Below, piece by piece: positions 1 to 6,083 of a DNA stretch of 18,540 nt. Origin of the DNA: Desulfobacteraceae bacterium (lineage in GTDB: Bacteria > Desulfobacterota > Desulfobacteria > Desulfobacterales > SURF-15). The position numbers were made by a program, and so were the translations under genes. Location: NCBI GenBank assembly GCA_003599475.1, contig QZKK01000079.1, forward strand, positions 1 to 18,540. The letters are read 5' to 3'. The notes under the pieces are model-generated. The model made no database searches and was not told where the DNA came from. It saw only the letters and a list, made by a program, of their open reading frames with translations. Positions within the stretch are counted from its first letter, which is position 1. Each line of letters opens with the position of its first letter.

Positions 1-343
1 TTTTCACGACATCGGAATCGTTCAGGATTTTTTTAATGTTCCGGATGCTGACCATCTCTTTTACATTGGGGCTCTTGCGCAGGGCGATATCGGCGGCGGA
101 TGTCCGATAGATGGCAAGATCATTGTCCAAGACCAGAATCCGGCCGTCCGATTCCTCCCCCTCCAGAATGCGAAGGTCGAGGTCCCGCTCCCGAAAGGAC
201 CGGAACCCCCCCATGTCCAGAAGCTGTTTCGCCTTTTCCATGTCGATGCGCTGCCCGCTTCCGGGAGGGCCGTAGGCGCCGATAATTTCTTGGGCCAGGT
301 CATCGATCTTCATTTTTTTTAAAAGGTTTTCTTTAAATGGCAT
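1..343 (-). CDS. Conserved protein of unknown function, C-terminus beyond window
   Basis: The frame is open without a stop for 114 codons from an ATG at 341-343 and runs off the left edge, so the protein is incomplete. The start is chosen because a strong purine-rich ribosome-binding stretch (GAGGGGGGG) lies just upstream of it. The visible part is soluble and charged, with no signal peptide or membrane segment. It begins with a lysine-rich stretch (MPFKENLLKKMKIDDLA), followed by a Gly/Pro loop (AYGPPGSG, about residues 24-31), a segment FRERDLDLRILEGEE, then ILVLDNDLAIYRTS and ALRKSPNVKEMVSIRN. The composition and absence of stops make coding very likely. I recognise it only vaguely as the type of conserved hypothetical protein seen in Desulfobacterota and assign no function. 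Confidence 0.75.
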   Translation of the reverse strand, partial: MPFKENLLKKMKIDDLAQEIIGAYGPPGSGQRIDMEKAKQLLDMGGFRSFRERDLDLRILEGEESDGRILVLDNDLAIYRTSAADIALRKSPNVKEMVSIRNIKKILNDSDVVK

Positions 344-676
344 CGGCCCCCCCTCTTCTAAAATGAAGGAACAAACGTGTAAGCGTTCAGGGGTTCAATG
401 CAAATTGAATTCCCAACGGTTGAACCTTTTAACGCTGAACCAGTGAACGGTTACAAATGATTATACATCATTCCGGCTCTCGTTCAAAATCAAGGTCGCA
501 GCGAGCTTGCCGGGGGAGATGGTTCCGAGGATTGAAGACCTGCAGCGAACTTGTCTTCCTCCGTAAGGAATTCCGTCAATTTTTGATTCGCCCGCTAAAC
601 CACCGCGGCAAGCCGCGGGAATGCCCTCGGCCATGAGCTCGGGCCGAATGGCGCACGCAGAGCGGTTCAAGAACTT
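344..676. other. Gene-free gap with GAAC-rich short repeats and small hairpins
   Basis: I see no convincing gene here. At 422-450 there are irregular 6-8 bp units beginning GAAC (GAACCTT, GAACCAGT, GAACGG). The 10-mer AACGCTGAAC at 431-440 recurs at 14529-14538 in another intergenic gap. Two short inverted repeats are present: AATGAT/ATCATT at 456-472, and CCGCGGC/GCCGCGG at 603-618 with a 2-base loop. The second lies just past the 3' end of the minus-strand glycosylase gene but has no clear T-run, so it is at best a weak terminator. A 69-codon minus-strand reading frame at 461-670 has no recognisable domain and is not called. Confidence 0.5.
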
Positions 677-1930
677 TTAAAATCGATGTTCGATCTGCTT
701 CAAGTTCAAAGCCGCCGCATACCGCTCCATCGCAGACCGGACGGCCTGGCGTGTCTCAGCGCTTCCTGCGCCCGCTTTGTTTGCGGATTCGTAGCGCAAC
801 GAAAGAATATGCAATGTGCGGGACACTGTATCTGCTTTCAGATCGACGCGTGCGACCAGCCGGTCACCGGCCAGCACAGGCAGGCAGAAATAGCCGTATC
901 TACGTTGGGGGGCCGGCTTAAAAACCTCGAGAACCTGTTCGAACCCGAACAACCGCTGGACCCGACTGCGTTCCCAGAGAAGCGGATCGAATGGCGAGAG
1001 CAACACCCCTGTATCGGATCGCGGGCGCACCCGATTCAATCGGTCGGCCAAATCGAGATCCGCAGGTCGTATCCAACCCGGCGATTTCTCATGATGCTCG
1101 CCGACCAGGGTGCATGCCACAATCTCGCCCCGCTCGACCAGCCGCTGCAGCGCCGCTTTGATCTTGCCGCTGCGGTTTCCCAGGCGCCAGGTCTGAGTCA
1201 ATGTGCCGGTCGCGGCCCAACCATGTCCTTTCAGCGCCTGCAGAAGCAGCTTTTCCAGGGCGTCGGCTTCCGGTACACTCTGATTGCGCCAGTATTCCGG
1301 AATGACTCGCTCGGTCAGGTCGTAAAGCCGTTGAAAATTGCGGCGTTCGCGAATGGCCAGTTCGCCGGCCGACCAGAGAGCTGTTGCCACCTTCTTGGCG
1401 ATTTTCAGATCCCACCACCCCCTGCTGCCGGCACCGTCCATGTCGAGCGAGCGCAGCGGCCCTTCCGTCCGGATGCGGCGGCGAAGATCGTCGGCCACTC
1501 GCGGATGCTTACCGATGAGATCGCCCCACCAGGGATGGTATTGAAATTCTTTGCGCCGAAATCCGAAAAGCGGGTACAGTTCGATGGGAAGCCAGCTTAC
1601 TTCATGGCCCCAGTATTCAAACAGGGGTTCACCGGGTTGGAGCAGGTTTTCGGCCAGCATCGGATCGAAGCCGTCCAGCCGGGAAATCAGAAAAATGGCA
1701 TGGCTGCGGGCTCCTGCAATCGAGACCGTATCCAACTGAAGATAGCCGAACCGTTCGATGGTCCGAAGCGCCGCCCTGCGCGCCCGAAGGCTGCGGCCGG
1801 CCGCCCTCCTGGGCATTCCCGTCCACTCCGGTTTCAACAGGCCGGCCCGTGCCAGCGCAAGCCGGCGGGCCGATGGGATGCCGATGGTTTCCACGGCTCC
1901 GATTATGACTCCACTCGCTTCATTCCACAA
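677..1930 (-). CDS. ycaQ: AlkX/YcaQ-type DNA glycosylase (winged-helix HTH_42 family)
   Basis: The product is 417 aa and matches the YcaQ/AlkZ family (COG3214, HTH_42), whose members excise alkylated bases and unhook interstrand crosslinks using tandem winged helices. The signature is FGYLQLDTVSIAGARSH at residues 61-77. It carries the QxD pair (Q65, D67) typical of E. coli YcaQ/AlkX, where Streptomyces AlkZ has QxQ. The segments FEYWGHEVSWLP, WWDLKIAKKVATALW and LLSPFDPLLWERSRVQRLFGFE are also family hallmarks, and the length is normal. The 5' end is uncertain: the longest frame starts at a TTG (1930) without a clear Shine-Dalgarno sequence, and an in-frame GTG at 1894 (residue 13) is an alternative closer to where family members start. 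It follows the exported cyclic-nucleotide-type gene by 71 bp and may be read through from it. A role in DNA repair in the cytoplasm is established for the family and inferred here. Confidence 0.88.
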   Translation of the reverse strand: MWNEASGVIIGAVETIGIPSARRLALARAGLLKPEWTGMPRRAAGRSLRARRAALRTIERFGYLQLDTVSIAGARSHAIFLISRLDGFDPMLAENLLQPGEPLFEYWGHEVSWLPIELYPLFGFRRKEFQYHPWWGDLIGKHPRVADDLRRRIRTEGPLRSLDMDGAGSRGWWDLKIAKKVATALWSAGELAIRERRNFQRLYDLTERVIPEYWRNQSVPEADALEKLLLQALKGHGWAATGTLTQTWRLGNRSGKIKAALQRLVERGEIVACTLVGEHHEKSPGWIRPADLDLADRLNRVRPRSDTGVLLSPFDPLLWERSRVQRLFGFEQVLEVFKPAPQRRYGYFCLPVLAGDRLVARVDLKADTVSRTLHILSLRYESANKAGAGSAETRQAVRSAMERYAAALNLKQIEHRF

Positions 1931-2001
1931 TTGCAGGGCTTTTAAATGTCGATTCGCTTATGGGCGATGAGATGCTTCCTGCTGCGGCCGACTCGGCAGC
2001 C

Positions 2002-2526
2002 TCACTTCGGGTTGGTATCACGGAGACGACGGGCTTCGATTCTGGCAATCTCGCTCATGAGCACATAGCCCAGTCGAGGCTGCTTCTCCATGAGGTTAGC
2101 AAGCGAGGCATTATTCAACTCGACGAGATCGGTTTCTTCGAGAAGGATCAAATCGGCGCTGCCGGGAAGCCCGTCGAGAAACTCGAGCTCGCCGACGAGC
2201 GGCTGTCCGGAAAGGGTGACGATATGCTTTCCGTTTACGCGAACCTCGGCCCGGCCTTCCAGGACGATGAACATCCTGTCGAGGGTTTTTCCCTGCTCGA
2301 TGATGCGTTCTCCCGCCCTGCCGCGTCGCAATGTAGCCGCCGATTTGAGCGCATCCCTCTCTGCATCGGTCAGCCCCGCGAACAGCTTGACTTGTACCAG
2401 AGCGTCGGAAAGCGCCGAATCCCTGGCCTTGTCTGCGGCGAACGAATCGGTCGCCGAACTCCCGAACACCGCGAACATGACGACCCCAGCGATCCAAACC
2501 AATCGAAGTGCCACTCCCGTATACAT
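2002..2526 (-). CDS. Exported protein with a cyclic-nucleotide-binding-like domain
   Basis: The product is 174 aa. Residues 1-30 form a signal peptide: a hydrophobic run LVWIAGVVMFAVFG and a probable cleavage after SFA. The rest is a single cNMP-binding (Crp/PKA regulatory) beta-barrel. LFAGLTDAERDAL (48-60) is the opening helix, GERIIEQGK and DRMFIVLEGRAEVRV (about 72-97) the barrel, GELEFLDG (112-119) the phosphate-binding-cassette start, and a C-terminal helix follows. There is no DNA-binding or catalytic domain. The Arg usually found in the cassette (PRxA/RSA type) is replaced, giving PGSA at 121-124, so canonical cyclic nucleotide binding is doubtful. The start is well supported by AAAGGAG eight bases upstream. 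The gene lies 34 bp after tatC on the same strand and is probably co-transcribed. A periplasmic location is inferred from the signal peptide, and function is unknown. Confidence 0.85.
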   Translation of the reverse strand: MYTGVALRLVWIAGVVMFAVFGSSATDSFAADKARDSALSDALVQVKLFAGLTDAERDALKSAATLRRGRAGERIIEQGKTLDRMFIVLEGRAEVRVNGKHIVTLSGQPLVGELEFLDGLPGSADLILLEETDLVELNNASLANLMEKQPRLGYVLMSEIARIEARRLRDTNPK

Positions 2527-2560
2527 CGTTTATCTCCTTTCATTGTCCATGCCTGCTCAT

Positions 2561-3292
2561 TCAATTGCGCTGCGGCTTCTTCAAAAAAATGCGCATTCCA
2601 AGCAGACCGATTTCAAAAAGCAAATAGAGGGGCACCGTCATCAGCATCATATTGAACAGATCCGGGGTCGGGGTGAGGACCGCCGAGACAATGGTTATTG
2701 CCAGAACGGCATACCTCCGATATCGGCCGAGCATGGCCGCATCGACCAGTCCGATCCAACCGAGCACGATCATGACAAGGGGCAGTTCGAAAATAAGGCC
2801 GAATCCAAAAATGAACATCAGGCAGAAGGAAATAAATCTCTTCACCGAAATGATCGCCTGAAGGGTTTCGCTTCCATAGCTCAGCAGAAATTTGACCCCG
2901 TACGGCAGAGTGACAAAAAGACTGAAGAGAGCCCCGGTATAGAACAGCAATACGGAACCGATCCAGAATATGAGCATATCCCGGGATGAGACCGATGGAT
3001 ACATCCGGGGCAGCACGGAAAGGATCTTAAATTGGAGATAAGGCAGGCTGGCCATCACCCCGATGCTGAAAGAAAGGGTCAGATATGCAAAGAAAGCCTC
3101 CGGCAAACTGAAGGAAGCAAGGGTAACTCCGGTTGTCTGATGAAGATATTTCACGACCGGATCGGAGACAGCATACCCCAAGGCTGCAAATGGAAGCGCA
3201 ATCAGCCCCGTACGGATCATGGCGGAGCGCAACGCTTCCAAAATGATCAGCATCCGTTTCGAATCACCTCCGGAATGATGACCATCGATCAT
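2561..3292 (-). CDS. tatC: TatC-family twin-arginine translocase subunit, divergent
   Basis: The product is 243 aa, the usual TatC length, with about six membrane spans. It keeps the PEAFFAYLTLSFSIGV segment (64-79), the transmembrane Glu in IFELPLVMIVL (E169, equivalent to E. coli E170), and the C-terminal hallmark SAVLTPTPDLFNMMLMTVPLYLLFEIGL (203-230). TatC binds twin-Arg signal peptides in the inner membrane with TatA/TatB. The copy is unusual: the first cytoplasmic loop reads VLPRMYPSVSSRD (93-105) instead of the usual Y-x-x-E pattern, so the Glu that contacts the twin-Arg motif is missing. The N-terminal ELR motif is also degenerate (LEALRS). The first ATG (3292) has a weak ribosome site. 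An in-frame ATG at 3253 has GGAGGTGA upstream at a slightly long spacing and may be the true start. No tatA or tatB is adjacent; the gene sits between the OadG-like gene and the exported cNMP-type gene. Confidence 0.85.
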   Translation of the reverse strand: MIDGHHSGGDSKRMLIILEALRSAMIRTGLIALPFAALGYAVSDPVVKYLHQTTGVTLASFSLPEAFFAYLTLSFSIGVMASLPYLQFKILSVLPRMYPSVSSRDMLIFWIGSVLLFYTGALFSLFVTLPYGVKFLLSYGSETLQAIISVKRFISFCLMFIFGFGLIFELPLVMIVLGWIGLVDAAMLGRYRRYAVLAITIVSAVLTPTPDLFNMMLMTVPLYLLFEIGLLGMRIFLKKPQRN

Positions 3293-3346
3293 AATCCCAT
3301 CCGACTGCCCGCAACAGGTTCGGATTGGTTCTTCATGACCTTTTGT

Positions 3347-3478
3347 TTATTGATTTTTCGGATCGTACGGAAATGCAAACAGCAGCACTTTTATGAGCAG
3401 CATGAATAAAGCTAATACCGTAAACACTCCCAGAATGCCGTAAGCCATCAACTGGAGTCCCAAAGAAAGTGGATTCAT
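3347..3478 (-). CDS. oadG: Short OadG-like gamma subunit of Na+-pumping decarboxylase (43 aa)
   Basis: This 43-residue reading frame is translated here from the sequence itself. It starts at the ATG at 3476-3478 with AAGGAAGGTAAGGA immediately upstream, and ends at TAA (3347-3349). It begins MNPLSLGLQLMAYGILGVF and continues with one hydrophobic helix (about residues 9-36) and a short charged tail YDPKNQ. The pattern of a short N-terminus, GLQLMxxG, a single membrane span and a conserved position next to OadB fits the OadG/gamma subunit. That subunit anchors and stabilises the alpha-beta decarboxylase complex in the inner membrane. It lies 20 bp after oadB and 54 bp before tatC. It is shorter than typical OadG proteins (about 80 aa or more) and lacks their long Pro/Ala-rich and Zn-binding C-terminal tail. 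Other small membrane proteins cannot be excluded from sequence alone. Confidence 0.72.
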   Translation of the reverse strand: MNPLSLGLQLMAYGILGVFTVLALFMLLIKVLLFAFPYDPKNQ

Positions 3479-3498
3479 TTCCTTACCTTCCTTCCTGC

Positions 3499-4740
3499 CT
3501 ATCCCAAAAGCAGCATCGGAACAAGCGCCAAGACGATCGATCCGGCTACAACCGATCCGATCTGCCCGGCCACATTGGCCGTTGCCGCCTGCATCAGAAT
3601 ATTATTAAAAGGATCCTCGCTTTGCGCCATCTTTTGGATCACCCGGGCGGACATCGGAAAAGCTGAAATTCCAGCCGCGCCCACCATGGGGTTCATCTTC
3701 TCTTTGGAAAACAGATTCAACCCTTTTACAAAAACAACCCCCCCTGCCGTATCGAACACGAAGGCGATCAGTCCCATTCCCAGAATGAAGAGCGTCTGCT
3801 TCTGAAGGAACTGTTCGTAGTACATGGTAGAACCGATCGTGATTCCCAACAGCAGCGTGACCAGATTCGCCAACTCGTTCTGCGCGGAGTCGCTGAGCCG
3901 CTTCAGAACACCGGATTCCCGGATCAGGTTCCCGAACATCAGGAAACCGATCAGCGGGACACTGGAGGGCGCGATGATGCCGGTAATAGCGGTTGCGGCA
4001 ATCGGGAAAATGATCAAAACGGTTTTGGATAATTTAATGTTGTTGAATGGGACCCCCAGTCTCCGCTCTTCTTTCGTTGTAATCAAACGGACTACCGGCG
4101 GCTGGATGATCGGCACCAAAGACATGTAAGAATAGGCGACTACAGAGATGGGACCGAGCAGATCCTTGGCGAATTTGCTCGCCACATAAATCGCCGTAGG
4201 GCCGTCTGCAGCGCCGATGATCCCGATTGCTGCAGCATGGTACAGATCGAAACCAAGAAACTGGGCGGCAATGATGGTTGAGAAAATGCCGAATTGGGCG
4301 GCCGCACCCATCATCAGCATCTTGGGGTTTTTAAGCAGAGAGGAAAAATCCATCATGGCGCCGATTGCAAGAAAGATCAGCACCGGAAACATCTCGTTGA
4401 GGATCCCCGATCGAAACAGCACCTGGAGGATGCTGGGCTCCTGTTTGAACGCCTGGCCTCCCTGAAAGATATAGTGGAGATGTTCGATAAAAAACGCTTC
4501 AAGTTCCGGAGACTTGGCAACGATCGCCGTGACGATCGGATCGAGCATCGGCTCGAACTCCCATATGGTCTTCAGCGGAAGGTTTACAAGGATGGCACCG
4601 AACCCAATCGGAAGCAGCAGCATGGGTTCGTACTCCTTCTTGATTGCAAGATAGATGAGTGTACCCCCGATGGCATACATGACGAAATGCCCCACTCTTA
4701 AAGCGAGTACCCCTTCAAAAAGAATTGCGATATTATCCAT
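3499..4740 (-). CDS. oadB: Na+-translocating decarboxylase beta subunit (OadB/MmdB/GcdB family)
   Basis: This is a 413-aa polytopic inner-membrane protein of the beta-subunit family. It couples decarboxylation of a biotin-bound carboxyl group (from oxaloacetate, methylmalonyl-CoA or glutaconyl-CoA) to Na+ export. The family motifs are intact: IGIIGAADGPTAIYV (172-186), LLLGITIGSTMYYEQF (296-311) and NPMVGAAGISAFPMSARVIQ (350-369). The residues shown to matter in Klebsiella OadB have counterparts here: D179 (D203), N350 (N373), G354 (G377), S359 (S382) and R366 (R389). The ATG start is preceded by GGAAAGAGG at good spacing and overlaps by eight bases the end of the small exported protein gene upstream, suggesting coupling. 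A short gamma-like gene follows. No biotin-carrier or carboxyltransferase alpha subunit is present in the window, so the acyl substrate cannot be told. Confidence 0.93.
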   Translation of the reverse strand: MDNIAILFEGVLALRVGHFVMYAIGGTLIYLAIKKEYEPMLLLPIGFGAILVNLPLKTIWEFEPMLDPIVTAIVAKSPELEAFFIEHLHYIFQGGQAFKQEPSILQVLFRSGILNEMFPVLIFLAIGAMMDFSSLLKNPKMLMMGAAAQFGIFSTIIAAQFLGFDLYHAAAIGIIGAADGPTAIYVASKFAKDLLGPISVVAYSYMSLVPIIQPPVVRLITTKEERRLGVPFNNIKLSKTVLIIFPIAATAITGIIAPSSVPLIGFLMFGNLIRESGVLKRLSDSAQNELANLVTLLLGITIGSTMYYEQFLQKQTLFILGMGLIAFVFDTAGGVVFVKGLNLFSKEKMNPMVGAAGISAFPMSARVIQKMAQSEDPFNNILMQAATANVAGQIGSVVAGSIVLALVPMLLLG

Positions 4741-5068
4741 TTTCTATGCCTCTTTCCGGAACAGCGAACAACCGACTGAAGTGTAAGATTTTGGAGCACC
4801 TTTTTGCTCCAGGCAATCGAAAGTATAAGAAAGGTTGAGCCTTGGCAGATTTGAGATAAAACCCATCGGTGAGCCTGATCCGGGTGCAAACTGCGAAGAT
4901 GGGAGCCGCAGCGATGGATAAAGCAGAGATGAGGAGTAAGAGCTTCGGTTCAACGCCGGTAATTGTGCAAGTACTCAGCCAGGATGTCATCCGGACTGTC
5001 GGTGACAGGCAGAATGCCATAAGGAAAGCGAGTGTTATCTGGAGTCGTTTAGAATCGTCTAATGTCAT
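4733..5068 (-). CDS. Small putative exported protein, copy A of a duplicated pair
   Basis: The 111-aa frame starts with a basic N-terminus and a hydrophobic stretch (SKRLQITLAFLMAFCLSPT, residues 6-24), then WLSTCTITGVEPKLLLLISALS. It is clearly related to the protein at 9042-9416: the shared pattern is SKRxxITLxFLxxxCLSPTxxMTxWL, then GVExK and ISA. In a codon alignment of the two copies I counted more differences at third than at first or second positions (21, 15, 11) over about 46 codons, which favours this frame being translated. Similarity fades after about residue 70. There is no Shine-Dalgarno sequence, and a TGA lies two codons upstream of the ATG in both copies, so the start or mode of initiation is unusual. 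The promoter at 5161-5190 precedes it, and the stop overlaps the start of oadB. Function is unknown; an opposite-strand frame shares the wobble position and cannot be fully excluded. Confidence 0.45.
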   Translation of the reverse strand: MTLDDSKRLQITLAFLMAFCLSPTVRMTSWLSTCTITGVEPKLLLLISALSIAAAPIFAVCTRIRLTDGFYLKSAKAQPFLYFRLPGAKRCSKILHFSRLFAVPERGIENG

Positions 5069-5160
5069 AAGTCAAAAGCAATAATACCCACTCAGAGGTA
5101 CCCCCGATTTCAAGATCGGAAGGGCGCTCCATGTCTTTTGCGTCAAACACGTTGCGGGGG

Positions 5161-5190
5161 ATTATTACAAAGGGGAAGCAAGTTTGTCAA
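5161..5190 (-). promoter_or_regulatory. Predicted sigma70 promoter for the oadB cluster
   Basis: On the minus strand there is TTGACA (5190-5185), an 18-base spacer, and AATAAT (5166-5161), a 5/6 match to the -10 consensus. The same arrangement recurs upstream of the related gene at 9416 with similar flanking bases. A transcript from here would have a leader of roughly 85-90 nt containing a small hairpin CCGAT/ATCGG (5104-5119) before the ATG at 5068. It would run into oadB, oadG, tatC and the exported cNMP-type gene. Confidence 0.7.
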
Positions 5191-5239
5191 TAGAATAGAT
5201 CGGGGGCTTCCTAGCTTCGTCGATAATAGGATAAGGCAA

Positions 5240-5692
5240 TCAAAAGACCCATTCGTATCGCCGCTTTCGACGTGCGCCCTTCGCATAGGCGGGATCATCG
5301 ATCGGCACCTCTGTCTCGTTGATAAATTTTGCCCCCAGCTTCTCGATGATTCGCATCGATGGCGCGTTTTCAGGATCGACCGTCAGGATTACCCGATCAT
5401 AGTGAAGCCTGATGAACGGCGCCATGGCAAGACAGGCATGATACGAATATGAGGCGCCCCGATACTCGGGAAGAATTTCGTACCCGATGTGGCCGGCAGT
5501 CATTGTCACATGCCGCGTTGCACCGATTCTTAAGTTGATATGCCCGACTTCATCTCCGTTTGTGTCCAAAACCTTGAAACGATAAAACGGCACCAAACCC
5601 AGCAAGGGATCGCCCGGCACAATCCTCTCGAACCGAAGCCGTACCGGACCCGAACCAAGATCTGCAGGAATACCAGTAAGCATTTGTGGCAT
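5240..5692 (-). CDS. GNAT-family N-acetyltransferase
   Basis: This 150-aa protein has the single GNAT fold of the Acetyltransf_3 / RimJ-like group, which transfers acetyl from acetyl-CoA to an amine on a protein or small molecule. Visible elements are FYRFKVLDTNGDEVGHINLRIG (about 36-57, strands 2-3) and GHIGYEILPEYRGASYSYHA (68-87). The second contains the acetyl-CoA pyrophosphate loop (RGASYSYHA for the usual RGxGxA). ILTVDPENAPSMRIIEKLGAKF (102-123) follows, the typical motif B helix where the Asn-x-x-S contacts the cofactor. The ATG at 5692 has AGGATAG upstream. It is the last gene of a minus-strand group with the monooxygenase-like gene (41 bp upstream) and the antiporter. The acceptor substrate cannot be predicted. 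Confidence 0.88.
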   Translation of the reverse strand: MPQMLTGIPADLGSGPVRLRFERIVPGDPLLGLVPFYRFKVLDTNGDEVGHINLRIGATRHVTMTAGHIGYEILPEYRGASYSYHACLAMAPFIRLHYDRVILTVDPENAPSMRIIEKLGAKFINETEVPIDDPAYAKGARRKRRYEWVF

Positions 5693-5733
5693 ATGGCTCT
5701 ATCCTGATTTCTGCCGGCTGCAGTCTCCCCCGG

Positions 5734-6054
5734 CTAACGGTGCCACGTTCGGACGCGCCTTAGAATCATCGTTCTTCTAGGGGCTTGAAGCATAGCGGGG
5801 AGCATATCCTCGTAAGCTTTCCGATATTCTTTCATCTGATTCTTGATGAACGCTTCCGGGGACGGTTCACGCCACCTCTCGTAGAGACTGAACATATTTG
5901 CATCTTCTGTACTCTGGTCCAATAGACATGTCACAAAGGTATCCTCCTGTGACATACGATCGATCAGTTCCGTTACTGCTTTCTTCCACTCTTCGATACA
6001 CTCCGGCTTGAGGTGAAGCTGCACGAAGAATACCAGATCCTTGCTGGACATCAT
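5734..6054 (-). CDS. Antibiotic biosynthesis monooxygenase (ABM/YgiN-like) domain protein
   Basis: This is a small 106-aa dimeric alpha-beta-barrel type protein. The segment DLVFFVQLHLKPECIEEWKKAVTEL starts the ABM fold, followed by TFVTCLLDQSTEDANMFSLYERWREPEAF-like sequence. The MFSLYERW strand and following helix are the hallmark of YgiN-type quinol monooxygenases and their non-catalytic relatives. I chose the ATG at 6054 and not the upstream in-frame ATG at 6072, because GGAG lies five bases before 6054 and would be inside the gene if translation began at 6072. It is 29 bp after the antiporter gene and 41 bp before the acetyltransferase, probably one transcript. Enzymatic activity is not assured: many members lack known substrates. 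Confidence 0.82.
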   Translation of the reverse strand: MMSSKDLVFFVQLHLKPECIEEWKKAVTELIDRMSQEDTFVTCLLDQSTEDANMFSLYERWREPSPEAFIKNQMKEYRKAYEDMLPAMLQAPRRTMILRRVRTWHR

Positions 6055-6083
6055 TTCATCTCCTTGGTTCATAATTGGTTGAA

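Noticed and set aside
520..590. Bases resembling a 16S rRNA primer region (CCGTCAATTTTT)
   Set aside because: The similarity covers only about ten bases and the surrounding sequence does not match rRNA.
603..618. GC-rich hairpin as terminator of the ycaQ-type gene
   Set aside because: The stem is short with a 2-base loop and there is no T-run after it.
461..670. 69-codon minus-strand frame
   Set aside because: No domain, no ribosome site and low-complexity surroundings; kept only as part of the intergenic description.
686..1945. 419-codon plus-strand open frame
   Set aside because: It lies exactly opposite the ycaQ-type gene, has no ribosome site or recognisable domain, and its sequence is typical of an antisense shadow of a GC-rich gene.
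4869..5084. Plus-strand frame opposite small protein A (with a counterpart at 9094-9459)
   Set aside because: It shares the wobble position with the minus-strand frame, so divergence statistics do not exclude it, but it would run against the conserved promoters and lacks the signal-peptide-like segment.
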